From NCBI RefSeq assembly GCF_041261205.1, contig NZ_JBGCCH010000013.1:1-64000 (forward strand): a DNA stretch of 64,000 nt, in the 5' to 3' direction. This stretch comes from Catenulispora sp. MAP5-51. Lineage in GTDB: Bacteria > Actinomycetota > Actinomycetes > Streptomycetales > Catenulisporaceae. How positions within the stretch are numbered: the stretch's first letter is position 1; each line of letters opens with the position of its first letter. The notes under the pieces were generated by a model. That model was not told where the DNA came from, did no database searches, and was given only the letters and a program-made list of their open reading frames with translations. The position numbers were made by a program, and so were the translations under genes. Positions 8,459 through 16,540 of the stretch are shown piece by piece.

Positions 8459-10593
8459 GCGGAAGCTTCCTGCTCTGCCGGGGCCGCCTCCGCGACCGAT
8501 GCCTGCTGCTGACTCTGCTGGTGGGCCTGCTGGCTCTGCTGGCTCTGATGGCTCTGCTTCGAAGCCCGAGCGGCCGCCGCACGCCACGGCGTCATGCCGT
8601 CGCTCGCGGCACGCTGCTCAGCGGCGGGCGCGACGCTGAAGGGGACGGCGGGCTGGACCAGGACCGGCGACGCGGCCGACTCCGGGGACGGAGCCGACGC
8701 GGGGGCGGACACCGGCGCCGACGCGGGTGTCAACGCAGGTGCCGACGCGGGTGCCGACGTGGGTGCCGACGTGGGTGCCGACACCGGCGCGGCAGAATGC
8801 TGCGGCTTGTTCCGGCCCCAGCGGAGGCCGAAGCCACTGGTGCGGCGCGGGAGGTCGCGGGCCTTCGCGGGGGTCAGCGCGACGCTGCGAACCACGGTCG
8901 GCTCGACGGTGGCGGCGGCCGGGGCCGGCTCGATCTCGGGCTCGGTCTCGGAACGCTCCGGAGAAGCCGGTACCGGAGCGGCAGCCGATGCCGCCGATGT
9001 CGGTGCGGGAGCCGCCTGCGAGCCCTTCACGGCCGACCAGCGGGAGCCGGCGACCGAGCCCTGGGTACGCCACGAACCGACGGCGCTCGGCTTGTTGTCG
9101 GCGGGTTGCTGGTCAGACTTCTCGGCTGTCGATTCCTGCGGGGACTGCTCCTGCGAAGACTGCGCATCCGACGCGCTGCCGGGCTGGCTCGGCTCAGAAG
9201 CCTGTGACCCCACAGTCGGCTGAGAAGCCTGAACCGCGACACTCGGCTCAGCAGCCTGCGCCCCGACACTGACTTGAGCCTGCACGGCGAAGCCCTGCTC
9301 CGGAGCCTGCACTGCGACATTCGGTTCAGCAGCCTGTGCGCCGACAGTCGGCTCAGCAGCCTGCACCCCAGCGTTCGGCCCGGCGGCCTGTGCCGCGCTA
9401 CTCACCTCAGGCGTGTGCGCCCCGGCCGCCGTCGCGGTAGTCGTCTGCACCGGCGGGGAAAACGTCACCTCTCCGGCAGCCGCATCCCGCGCCGCCCGGA
9501 CCTCGGCCTCCGTCGCCGTTTCCGGCCGCTCGGCCTCGGCGCTCGCCTCCGCCGCGGCCTCGACGAGCTCCGCTTCCTCGATCTCCTCCGCGATCTCCCC
9601 CTCGATCTCCTCCACGGTCCCGTCGGCGACCACGCGGACGCCGGAGTGCCAGGTGCCGGTGCGGTTGAGGCTGGGGAGGAGTTCCTTCTGGCGGGGGACC
9701 GGGTGCAGGCCGAAGACGTCGTCGTCGTGGCCGATCTCGCTGAGTTCGTGCAGGCACACGCCGGCGATGTGCGCCACTTCGCCGATGCGAGCCCGGTCCA
9801 GGCCGCGGACCTGGAGGGCGCCGGGGCCGGCGGGGGCCAGGTGGGCGCCCTCGGATTCCAGGGCGGCGGCCAGGCGGGCGGCCTGGGGGCTGCGGACCTG
9901 GACGACGGTGGCGCGGCGTTCGTCGAAGACCTCGGCGGCCGAGCGGCTGGCGATGACGCGGCTGAGGCCGTCGTGTTCGTCGCGGCGGAGCACGACGACG
10001 TGGTCGGCGGTGCCGGACAGGGTGTCGGGGTCGGTGGCCGCGACCAGGACCGTGCGGCCCTGGGCCGCGTAGGCGCGGATCAGGGCGTGGAACCAGGACA
10101 TGCCGTGGCTGTCGAGGGCGTGGGGCTCGTCGAGGATGAGCGCCGCCGGGTCGCCGAGCAGGGCGGCGGCGATGGCCAGGCGCTGGCGCTGGCTCGCGTC
10201 CAGGCGGCCGCAGCGGACGGTGGCCTGCGTGGACAGGCCCGCGACCTCCAGGACCTCGGCGACGCGCGGCTTGGGCACGCCGCCGCCGGCCGCGTAGAGC
10301 TGCAGGTGGGCCTGCACGGTGCGGCCCGGGTGGACGGCGTCGGGGTTCAGGGCCAGGCCCACCTCGCGGACCGCGGGGCGCAGGGCGCGGTAGGGGCGGC
10401 CGCCGAACAGGGTGCGGCCGCCGCCGGGTTCGAGTTCGACCATGAGGCGCAGGACTGTGGACTTTCCGGCACCCGGCGCCCCGAGCAGGGCCGTCACCTG
10501 GCCCGGATAGACGTCGAAGGAGACCTTCTCCACGGGTCCGCCGCCCGCGCCGCGGGACCGGCGGGTGCTGGTCAGCTCGATCGCCTCGATCAC
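8455..10593 (-). CDS. ABC transporter ATPase with a long low-complexity C-terminal tail
   Basis: About 712 residues; only the first 220 or so are an ABC ATPase. Walker A is GAPGAGKST and Walker B is ALILDEPHALD. The signature is degenerate (LDASQRQRL in place of LSGGQ). Where the H-loop histidine is expected the sequence reads VLVAATDPD, with no histidine. A small regulatory-type domain follows to about residue 320. Then come an acidic stretch and nearly 380 residues rich in Ala, Pro, Gln and Ser with repeats of the type VGAQAAEP and SAPTSAPA, ending in Gln/Ser/His runs. The GTG start has AGGAG five bases ahead. The stop overlaps the permease start. Confidence 0.85.
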   Translation of the reverse strand: MIEAIELTSTRRSRGAGGGPVEKVSFDVYPGQVTALLGAPGAGKSTVLRLMVELEPGGGRTLFGGRPYRALRPAVREVGLALNPDAVHPGRTVQAHLQLYAAGGGVPKPRVAEVLEVAGLSTQATVRCGRLDASQRQRLAIAAALLGDPAALILDEPHALDSHGMSWFHALIRAYAAQGRTVLVAATDPDTLSGTADHVVVLRRDEHDGLSRVIASRSAAEVFDERRATVVQVRSPQAARLAAALESEGAHLAPAGPGALQVRGLDRARIGEVAHIAGVCLHELSEIGHDDDVFGLHPVPRQKELLPSLNRTGTWHSGVRVVADGTVEEIEGEIAEEIEEAELVEAAAEASAEAERPETATEAEVRAARDAAAGEVTFSPPVQTTTATAAGAHTPEVSSAAQAAGPNAGVQAAEPTVGAQAAEPNVAVQAPEQGFAVQAQVSVGAQAAEPSVAVQASQPTVGSQASEPSQPGSASDAQSSQEQSPQESTAEKSDQQPADNKPSAVGSWRTQGSVAGSRWSAVKGSQAAPAPTSAASAAAPVPASPERSETEPEIEPAPAAATVEPTVVRSVALTPAKARDLPRRTSGFGLRWGRNKPQHSAAPVSAPTSAPTSAPASAPALTPASAPVSAPASAPSPESAASPVLVQPAVPFSVAPAAEQRAASDGMTPWRAAAARASKQSHQSQQSQQAHQQSQQQASVAEAAPAEQEASA

Positions 10594-10840
10594 CGCGACT
10601 CCTCTTACTCCGGGCCTTTGCTGCCGCACGGCGCCGGCCGTCCGGCGCCGGTGTCCATCGGTTGATCACCGTCCGCGACATCGCTGTCCGCTACGGTATC
10701 CGTGATCACTCACGGGACCCGGGGAAATCACCGTGAAGAGTGATGAAGTGTCGCAGCCGACTGCCTACCGCCCGCTTCTGGACAACCCCGCTCAGACGCG
10801 CGCACCATGAGAAGAACCCCCACATGCGAGGAGGTCTGCT

Positions 10841-11134
10841 ATGGGCCTCGCCCCCGCCCTCCCCCTTTCCACCGCCATCGCCGAACACCTGGCCGCGACC
10901 GAAGGCAAGCACGGGCTTTACGCCGAGATAGTCGCTGCCGACCCGCGCCTGACCTTCGCGGTCCAGACGCTGATCCGCGAGCACACCGAACTTCGCCGCG
11001 CCATCCAGCGCGACCTCGCGAGCATGAACGAGAAGCAGCTGGCCGAGCTGTCGCGGCGGCTCGACCGGCACTGCCAACGCGGCAACGATCTGGTCTACGA
11101 GGCCTACGTCGTGGATCTGGGCGGCGAGCACTGA
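10841..11134 (+). CDS. Small helical hypothetical protein
   Basis: 97 residues with a strong GAGGAGG ribosome site ahead of the ATG. The sequence is mostly charged amphipathic helix (LIREHTELRRAIQRDLASMNEKQLAELSR is its middle, shown only in part: RREIQ-like pattern with Leu every three to four residues) and has no signal peptide or membrane span. I do not recognise a family. It is divergent from the ABC ATPase across about 250 bases and stands alone. Its size, codon use and ribosome site make it a likely real gene, but the function is unknown. Confidence 0.65.
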   Translation: MGLAPALPLSTAIAEHLAATEGKHGLYAEIVAADPRLTFAVQTLIREHTELRRAIQRDLASMNEKQLAELSRRLDRHCQRGNDLVYEAYVVDLGGEH

Positions 11135-11322
11135 CCGACGGGCCCCACCCGGCCCGCTCAGCCCGCCCAGCCCACGCAACCCACCCGCACGCCCGGCCCA
11201 CGCCGCGCGCCAGCACCGACGCGCGTCAAGCACCGCCGCGTGCTCAGCTCACACCGAACGCCCGGCCCACGCCGCACACCCAGCCCTGCCGCACACCCAG
11301 TCCCGCCGCGCGCCCGGCCCCG
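11135..11322. repeat. C-rich low-complexity intergenic repeats
   Basis: The gap between the small helical gene and the Nudix gene is made almost wholly of C/G-rich short repeats. A unit of the form CGCCCGGCCCACGCCGC appears at about 11190 and again near 11255, with shorter CACACCCAG repeats between them. No stop-proof reading frame with a ribosome site and no clear terminator hairpin were seen. Confidence 0.6.
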
Positions 11323-12114
11323 TCAGTCCGACGACGGCCGCAGCATCGGCGGGTTCAGCAGCGTCGCGGTCCCCCGGGTGAACAACTGCGCCGGCCGGCC
11401 GCCCTGCCGCGACGTGGTCCCGCCGGTCGGCACCAGGAACCCCGGTGTGCCGGTCACCTTCCGGTGGAAGTTCCGCGGGTCGAGCTGCACGCCCCACACC
11501 GCCTCGTAGACGTTGCGCAGCTCCCCCACCGTGAACTCCGGCGGGCAGAAGGCCGCGGCCAGCGACGAGTACTCGATCTTCGACCGAGCGCGCTCCACCC
11601 CGTCGCCCAGGATCCGCGCGTGGTCGAACGCCAGGCCCTCCGATCCGGGCAGCGCCGCGACCGGGAGCCACTCGGCGGCGCGCGCGTCGCCGCCCGCCGC
11701 CGGGAACGGCCCCTCAGAGCCCTCCTGCAACGAGGTCAGCGGGGCCAGCGCCAGATACGCCACCGACACCACCCGCATCCTCGGGTCCCGGTCCGGGGCG
11801 CCGTAGCTGGCCAGCTGCTCCAGGTGGACGCCGTGGTCGGGCACGGCGTGCAGACCCTGCTCCGCGTCCTGCCCGACCTGCAGGCCCAGCCCGGTCTCCT
11901 CGGCCAGTTCCCGCACCGCGGCGTCGCCGAGGCTCTCGTCGGGCTTCACGAACCCGCCGGGCAGCGCCCACCGGTCGGCGAACGGCGGCTCGCCGCGCCG
12001 CACCGCCAGCACGCTCAGCCCCTGCTCGGCGACGGTCAGCACGACCAGATCGACGGTCACCGCGAACGGCGGGTAGTCGGTCGGGTCGTAGTCCGGGTCG
12101 AGATCGCGTGGCAT
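11323..12114 (-). CDS. NrtR-like regulator: Nudix domain plus winged helix
   Basis: 263 residues. The N-terminal Nudix box is complete: GFVKPDESLGDAAVREL followed by AEETGL, with the glutamates that bind Mg2+. The C-terminal 90 residues (FTVGELRNVYEAVWGVQLD and NFHRKVTGTPGF) form the winged-helix part seen in NrtR. NrtR proteins sense ADP-ribose or related compounds and repress NAD metabolism genes, although some members only hydrolyse. No NAD gene lies nearby, so the target is open. The neighbouring gene towards 12.2 kb is divergent, broken and unrelated. Confidence 0.88.
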   Translation of the reverse strand: MPRDLDPDYDPTDYPPFAVTVDLVVLTVAEQGLSVLAVRRGEPPFADRWALPGGFVKPDESLGDAAVRELAEETGLGLQVGQDAEQGLHAVPDHGVHLEQLASYGAPDRDPRMRVVSVAYLALAPLTSLQEGSEGPFPAAGGDARAAEWLPVAALPGSEGLAFDHARILGDGVERARSKIEYSSLAAAFCPPEFTVGELRNVYEAVWGVQLDPRNFHRKVTGTPGFLVPTGGTTSRQGGRPAQLFTRGTATLLNPPMLRPSSD

Positions 12115-12235
12115 CCGTTCATCCTAGCCTGATGTCGTCAGTGTGACGAGAACTGGGGTCGGAAGGCCGGGCCCCGGCGCCCTCGCGCCCGGTAAATCAG
12201 AGGTCAGCACTGCCGGGGCGCCCTACGATCGACCC

Positions 12236-12577
12236 ATGGCGAATCAGGATCCTGAACGGATCACCATACTGGCCTACGAGAACCTGCCGGACAGCCCGAC
12301 GCCGATGCGCGCCGTCGCCGATTGACTGATCGACCACGGCATCGACTGGCTCCCGTTCGCCCCGGAGGACATCCTCATCCACCTCTACTGCGGACGCCGC
12401 GCCGACGGGCACTGGCACGGCTCGTTCTCGATCATGATCAGCGCGGATCTGCTCCGCCCCCTGGGCCTGCACCCCGACCAGCCGTGGTCGCGCGTCACCG
12501 GCCCGGAACGTCCCGCCTGGGCCCGCGCCGAGGCCCTGCGGCACATGATCGGCTCAGGCAAGCACCGCAACGGCTAA
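12236..12577 (+). pseudogene. Hypothetical gene with one in-frame TGA
   Basis: From the ATG the frame runs 113 codons to TAA, broken only by a TGA at codon 30 (12323-12325). Before it the product reads MANQDPERITILAYENLPDS and ends RAVAD; after it the frame goes on as LIDHGIDWLPFAPEDIL to the end. The join AVAD-(W)-LIDHG suggests that a TGG tryptophan codon became TGA. Codon use on both sides is normal for the genome, so the damage is recent, a sequencing error, or read through. No family recognised. The 3' end overlaps the convergent gene by 24 bases. Confidence 0.6.
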
Positions 12578-13252
12578 CCGCCGCGGGGTCATCCCGCTCC
12601 CGGTGAACCGCCACGCGGCGATCTCGACCTCGGTGACGCGCAGCGCCGTCGGGGCCGAGGCGCGCCGTTCGGCGACCCAGTCGATCAGGGCCCGCGCACG
12701 GGTGACCGGCGCGGCGAAGTGCAGGACGTTGAGGTACCAGAGGTCGCGCCGGAACTCCTTCTCGAGCCAGGCGTCCGGACCGAGGGCGGCGGCATAGGCG
12801 GCCGACAGCCGGTCCGCGGTGTCGTCGGCCGGGACCGCGCACGCCATCACCGACAGCGGAGTCAGCGTCAGGCCGGTGACCGCGAAGGTCAGGGGCCGGA
12901 CACCGGCAACCGCCGTGCGCAGGGCGGTGGCGTAGCGCGCGACGCACGGGTCGTCGTCCCGGATGTCGGCACGCGGCCACTCCAGCGCGCGCACGGTGAG
13001 GTGCGAGTTCTCCGCGGCGCCGGTCAGCCAGTGACCGTCACCGGCGACCGCCGCCGCCTCGTGCACCAGCGCTTCCAGCGACGCCGCCGCCTCCGGATCG
13101 GGGCGCAGCACCACGGACACGCCCCACCGTCTGCCGTCACCTGGCGGCGCCACCTGGATCCCGTGCGAGCCGGCGGCCAACGCCGCCGCTCCGTCGGCGA
13201 AGAGCTGATCGAATGTGGCACGTTCGGTCCTGCGCGGCAACGGTTCACTCAC
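12554..13252 (-). CDS. Hypothetical protein, possible 2H-phosphoesterase-like
   Basis: About 232 residues from a GTG with GGAG seven bases ahead; an ATG 21 bases upstream is the alternative. It has one HLT motif (NSHLTVRAL near residue 80) of the sort found in 2H phosphoesterases (LigT/CPDase), in a mixed alpha/beta sequence. At the expected second site there is NVLHFAAP, not HxT/S, so activity may be lost or the similarity may be false. No membrane span or signal peptide. It is divergent from the Cys-motif gene at 13312. Confidence 0.55.
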   Translation of the reverse strand: MSEPLPRRTERATFDQLFADGAAALAAGSHGIQVAPPGDGRRWGVSVVLRPDPEAAASLEALVHEAAAVAGDGHWLTGAAENSHLTVRALEWPRADIRDDDPCVARYATALRTAVAGVRPLTFAVTGLTLTPLSVMACAVPADDTADRLSAAYAAALGPDAWLEKEFRRDLWYLNVLHFAAPVTRARALIDWVAERRASAPTALRVTEVEIAAWRFTGSGMTPRRLAVAVLA

Positions 13253-13311
13253 TCGGCGACTCCGCGTCTCCATGTTCCAGGCCGGGACTGTCCAGGCGGA
13301 AGGGAAGACAC

Positions 13312-14013
13312 ATGACCAGCTTCGCCCGGTTGCACCTCCGCGTCGCCGACCCGGCGCTGCCGCCTTATCGCCGACTCAGTTGTCTGCGGTCCGCTCTCGA
13401 ACACTTCGCGCCCTACGGGCTGCGCTCGACCTACATGTATCTCACTGTCGTCGCGGGGATCCCCAGGGACCTGAACGCGGACACCACCTCCTTGGTACGG
13501 GCTGTCAATGAGCTGGCGGCCGCCCGGGCCCGTTGGCTCTCGGGCATGGAGCCCTTGATCCAGCGTCGCCGCGAGCAGAAAGCGGCCGGGAGGCGGGCGC
13601 TTCCCGACGCTCGGTTGTGGGACGGACTCTGGGGCCTCGCAGTCGGCTTCCGCGACGACCCGCGCTGCCGGCCCGGTATGACGCTGCTGGACTTCGTAGA
13701 ACGCCGGCTCCGTCAGTTCGACGGCGACCGGCTGCCGGGCTGCCCCGACTGCGGCGGGGAGGACACCCGGGCGACGGCGACCGGCCACGGCTTCGTGGAG
13801 CGCTGCGCGGAGTGCGACCTCATCCTGGCGCCGTGCACCTGCGGCTCGACACACTTCGAGCTGGCACCGGGGCCGGGATGGTGGCCCGCGATCTGGCGGC
13901 GCGAGCACATGGACGATGTCGGGCGTCCCGATCCCGGCTGGCCGGGCTGGCGGAGGCCGCCGGCGGATATTACGAACCAAGGAACCTCCCGGCCAAGTGC
14001 TGGTGCAGGATGA
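13312..14013 (+). CDS. Hypothetical protein with a Cys-rich zinc-ribbon-like tail
   Basis: 233 residues from an ATG preceded by GGAAGGGA. The first 140 residues are a mostly helical unknown domain. The C-terminal part carries CPDCGG, CAECD and CTCG in order, a layout that could bind one or two zinc ions. It contains no catalytic motif that I know. It lies directly before the molybdenum oxidoreductase gene on the same strand, with a gap of 22 bases. A role in that operon is possible but unproven. Confidence 0.65.
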   Translation: MTSFARLHLRVADPALPPYRRLSCLRSALEHFAPYGLRSTYMYLTVVAGIPRDLNADTTSLVRAVNELAAARARWLSGMEPLIQRRREQKAAGRRALPDARLWDGLWGLAVGFRDDPRCRPGMTLLDFVERRLRQFDGDRLPGCPDCGGEDTRATATGHGFVERCAECDLILAPCTCGSTHFELAPGPGWWPAIWRREHMDDVGRPDPGWPGWRRPPADITNQGTSRPSAGAG

Positions 14014-14035
14014 CCTGCGGTGATGTGATGGGTTC

Positions 14036-14806
14036 GTGGCAGAGGCGTGGGACGCCGACCGCGGAGGGCCCAGCGCCGCCGGCGGCGGTGACGGACCCGG
14101 CCGGCGGGACCGCGAAGGGCGGCCGGTCGGACGGCGTGTCGTGTTCGGTGTGGTGGGGCTGGGCGCCCTGGGGGTGCTCGGCGGGTCGACCGTGCAGCGG
14201 TTCCTGGCCGATATGGCGCAGCACGACCCCACAGGGCTCACGAACCTGCTCCCGCTGGGAGACCAGTTCCGCATCTACACGGTGACCGGGAGCGTCCCCA
14301 CGCCCGATCCGACCACCTACCGGCTGTCCGTCACGGGGCTGGTGGACCACCCGCAGCACTTCTCGCTGACCGATCTGGCGGCGCTGCCGCAGACCGACGT
14401 GGTGCGGGACTTCCAGTGCGTCACCGGCTGGCGGGTGCCGAAGGTGCCGTGGAGCGGGGTGCGCCTGCGGGACATGCTCGCGCTGGCCGGGGTGCAGAGT
14501 TCCGCGAAGGCCTTGCGGTTTGTGTCCTTCGACGGGACGTACACCGAGTCCCTGACCCTGGACCAGGCCCAGAACCCGGACATGCTGATCGCCCTGAAGA
14601 TGCTCGGCGGCCCGGTGAGCCACGACCACGGCGGGCCGGTTCGCCTCTACGCGGCGCCGATGTACGGGTACAAGAGCATCAAGTGGCTCTCGGAGATCCA
14701 GGTGGTGGACGCGGTCCGTCCCGGCTACTGGGAGGGCTACGGCTATGACATCGACGCCTGGGTCGGAAAGTCGAACGGGAGGACCGGCGATGTCCCGACC
14801 GGCTGA
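14036..14806 (+). CDS. Molybdopterin-dependent oxidoreductase (sulfite oxidase/MsrP fold)
   Basis: 256 residues. A short charged N-terminus and one hydrophobic segment (VVFGVVGLGALGVLGG) suggest export or membrane anchoring. The molybdopterin domain follows, with the Mo-ligand cysteine at about residue 128 in RDFQCVTGWRVP, and VSFDGTYTESL and RLYAAPMYGYKSIKWL further on, as in the YedY/MsrP and sulfite oxidase families. The overlapping next gene encodes a cytochrome b-type membrane protein, which suits an electron-transfer pair at the membrane. The substrate is unknown; repair of oxidised methionine or S/N-oxide reduction are candidates. The GTG start has only a weak ribosome site. Confidence 0.88.
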   Translation: MAEAWDADRGGPSAAGGGDGPGRRDREGRPVGRRVVFGVVGLGALGVLGGSTVQRFLADMAQHDPTGLTNLLPLGDQFRIYTVTGSVPTPDPTTYRLSVTGLVDHPQHFSLTDLAALPQTDVVRDFQCVTGWRVPKVPWSGVRLRDMLALAGVQSSAKALRFVSFDGTYTESLTLDQAQNPDMLIALKMLGGPVSHDHGGPVRLYAAPMYGYKSIKWLSEIQVVDAVRPGYWEGYGYDIDAWVGKSNGRTGDVPTG

Positions 14807-15566
14807 GGGCGGCGGCGTCCGGCGGCCGATCGAGCGGTTCACGCTCGCCGAGCGGTCTGTGCACCGCGCGACCGCCGCGTTGATGCTGACGTTGATCATG
14901 ACCGGGGCAGTGCTGTACCTGCCGTCGCTGTCGGTCGCGATCGGGCACCGCCCGGCCGTGGCGCTGATCCATCTGTACTGCGGCTTCGCACTGCCGATCC
15001 CGATGGCGGCCGGGCTGTTCTCGCGGGCGTATCGGGCAGACGTGCGGCGCTTGAACCGGCACACCGACACCGATCGCGAGTGGCTGCGCGAGCGCGCCTG
15101 GCGGCGGGAGAAGGCCCGGGAGCTCGCGTTGCCCGTCGGCAAGTTCAACGCCGGCCAGAAGCTGAACGCCGCCTTCCAGTGCGGCGCGATCCTGGTGATG
15201 GCCGGGACCGGGACGCTGATGTGGTTCCCGCACCTGGTCGGGGTGTCGGCCCGGACCGGTGCGACATTCGTGCACGACTGGCTGGCGCTGGCGATCGGGT
15301 TCGTGGTGATCGGCCATGTGTGGTTCGCGCTGAACGACCGCCAGGCCCGGATCGGGATGCGGACCGGCTATGTGACGCGCGGCTGGGCGGAGCGGGAACA
15401 TCCGGCCTGGGCGGCCGAAGTGGCGGCGCGGAACCGGCCCGGAGACCAGACCCCTGGACCGGACACCGTGCGCGAGGCGGAGGACCGCGCGGCCCGCGGT
15501 GAGGCGGGCGCGCGCGATCGGGTGGAGGGCGGCGCCGTTCATCAGGCGCGGGCCTGGGACAAGTAG
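14790..15566 (+). CDS. Cytochrome b561/formate dehydrogenase gamma-like membrane subunit
   Basis: 258 residues starting inside the preceding gene, with GGGAGG ahead of the ATG. Four membrane spans are visible. Candidate heme histidines lie in SVHRATAALML, ALIHLYCGF, FVHDWLALAIGF and VIGHVWFAL, the layout of di-heme cytochrome b subunits. It most likely passes electrons from the quinone pool to the molybdenum protein encoded just before it. A charged C-terminal tail of about 60 residues follows the last span. The 3' end overlaps the convergent secreted-protein gene by 25 bases. Confidence 0.85.
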   Translation: MSRPAEGGGVRRPIERFTLAERSVHRATAALMLTLIMTGAVLYLPSLSVAIGHRPAVALIHLYCGFALPIPMAAGLFSRAYRADVRRLNRHTDTDREWLRERAWRREKARELALPVGKFNAGQKLNAAFQCGAILVMAGTGTLMWFPHLVGVSARTGATFVHDWLALAIGFVVIGHVWFALNDRQARIGMRTGYVTRGWAEREHPAWAAEVAARNRPGDQTPGPDTVREAEDRAARGEAGARDRVEGGAVHQARAWDK

Positions 15567-16540
15567 TCGACCCGGACCGCACAGGGCTTGCGGTGCGGTG
15601 CGACGACGACGTCCATGGGGTCCGCGACCGGACGCAGGTGCGCCGCCATGAAGCGGTCCCCGCCGGCCGGGTAGCCGTCGCTCAGACAGGACGACGACGC
15701 GGGCAGGCCAGCGGCTGTCGCATCAGCGATCTGCCCGGAGGCCTGCCCAGCGGCCGGTGCCGCTGCGGGTGCCGGTGCCAGTGCTGGAGCCGGTGCCACA
15801 GCCGGCGCCGGAGTCATGGCCCCGTCGGGGATGTCGGCGTCCGCTCGAGACGGGACCACCATCTGCTTCGTGTTGGCCGGCCCGGCGAACGGGACGAGCG
15901 GTTCCGGGAGGACGCGGGAGCGCACAGAACGCGAGGCTGCGGGGTCCCCGGAGCGCCATTCCGTGGACGCGTCGCCCGGGGGCATCGAATCGGTGGAGCC
16001 GTCCGGGCCGGTCGAGTCGGCGGGGCCGGCCGGGATCTGTGCCCCCGAAATCTGTGCCCCCGAAATCTGTGCCCCCGGATTCTGTGAAATCTGCGCAGCC
16101 GGAGCGCCGGAACCGTCGGCGCGCAGACCGGTGGGTGCCACCCGGTAGTCCGCGATCTCGCCCCGCTTGCCGTCGGGAAGGATGACGGGCCGTGGGTGGT
16201 CGATCGGCAGGCCGGGGTCACCGAGCCAGGGGGCGTGGCGACCATCCCAGGCCGGCACGGTGAGCGTCCAGCCGCTGGCCGTCCAGCCCTGGACCGTCAC
16301 GACACCGGGGCCGGGCGGGACCTGGCCGGGCGGAAGGTGGTGCCGGGCCTGGGAGGGCGCCTCGGTCGTGGCCGTACCGGGGCCGCCGGCGGAGGTGCTG
16401 CCGAAGGCCACGCCCGGCAGCAGCGGCACGGCCAGCGCCGCGATCGCGACGGCGACTCCGGAGGTTCCGCGGCGGGCACGGGGAAGGCGGAGCTGCGGCT
16501 GAGCCGGGATCGGCGTGGCGACTTTCTCTATGCGGTTCAT
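15542..16540 (-). CDS. Ala/Pro-rich secreted or anchored protein, unknown
   Basis: About 332 residues. The N-terminus is basic and then hydrophobic (TSGVAVAIAALAVPLLPGVAFG), a likely signal peptide or anchor. The rest is Pro/Ala rich and disordered in appearance. It includes three near copies of AQISG encoded by a 15-base tandem repeat around 16024-16090 and an APAPA run near the C-terminus. The last 50 residues are more complex and hold two cysteines. The start ATG overlaps the DUF4192 stop as ATGA, so the two are co-transcribed. No family recognised. Confidence 0.7.
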   Translation of the reverse strand: MNRIEKVATPIPAQPQLRLPRARRGTSGVAVAIAALAVPLLPGVAFGSTSAGGPGTATTEAPSQARHHLPPGQVPPGPGVVTVQGWTASGWTLTVPAWDGRHAPWLGDPGLPIDHPRPVILPDGKRGEIADYRVAPTGLRADGSGAPAAQISQNPGAQISGAQISGAQIPAGPADSTGPDGSTDSMPPGDASTEWRSGDPAASRSVRSRVLPEPLVPFAGPANTKQMVVPSRADADIPDGAMTPAPAVAPAPALAPAPAAAPAAGQASGQIADATAAGLPASSSCLSDGYPAGGDRFMAAHLRPVADPMDVVVAPHRKPCAVRVDYLSQARA

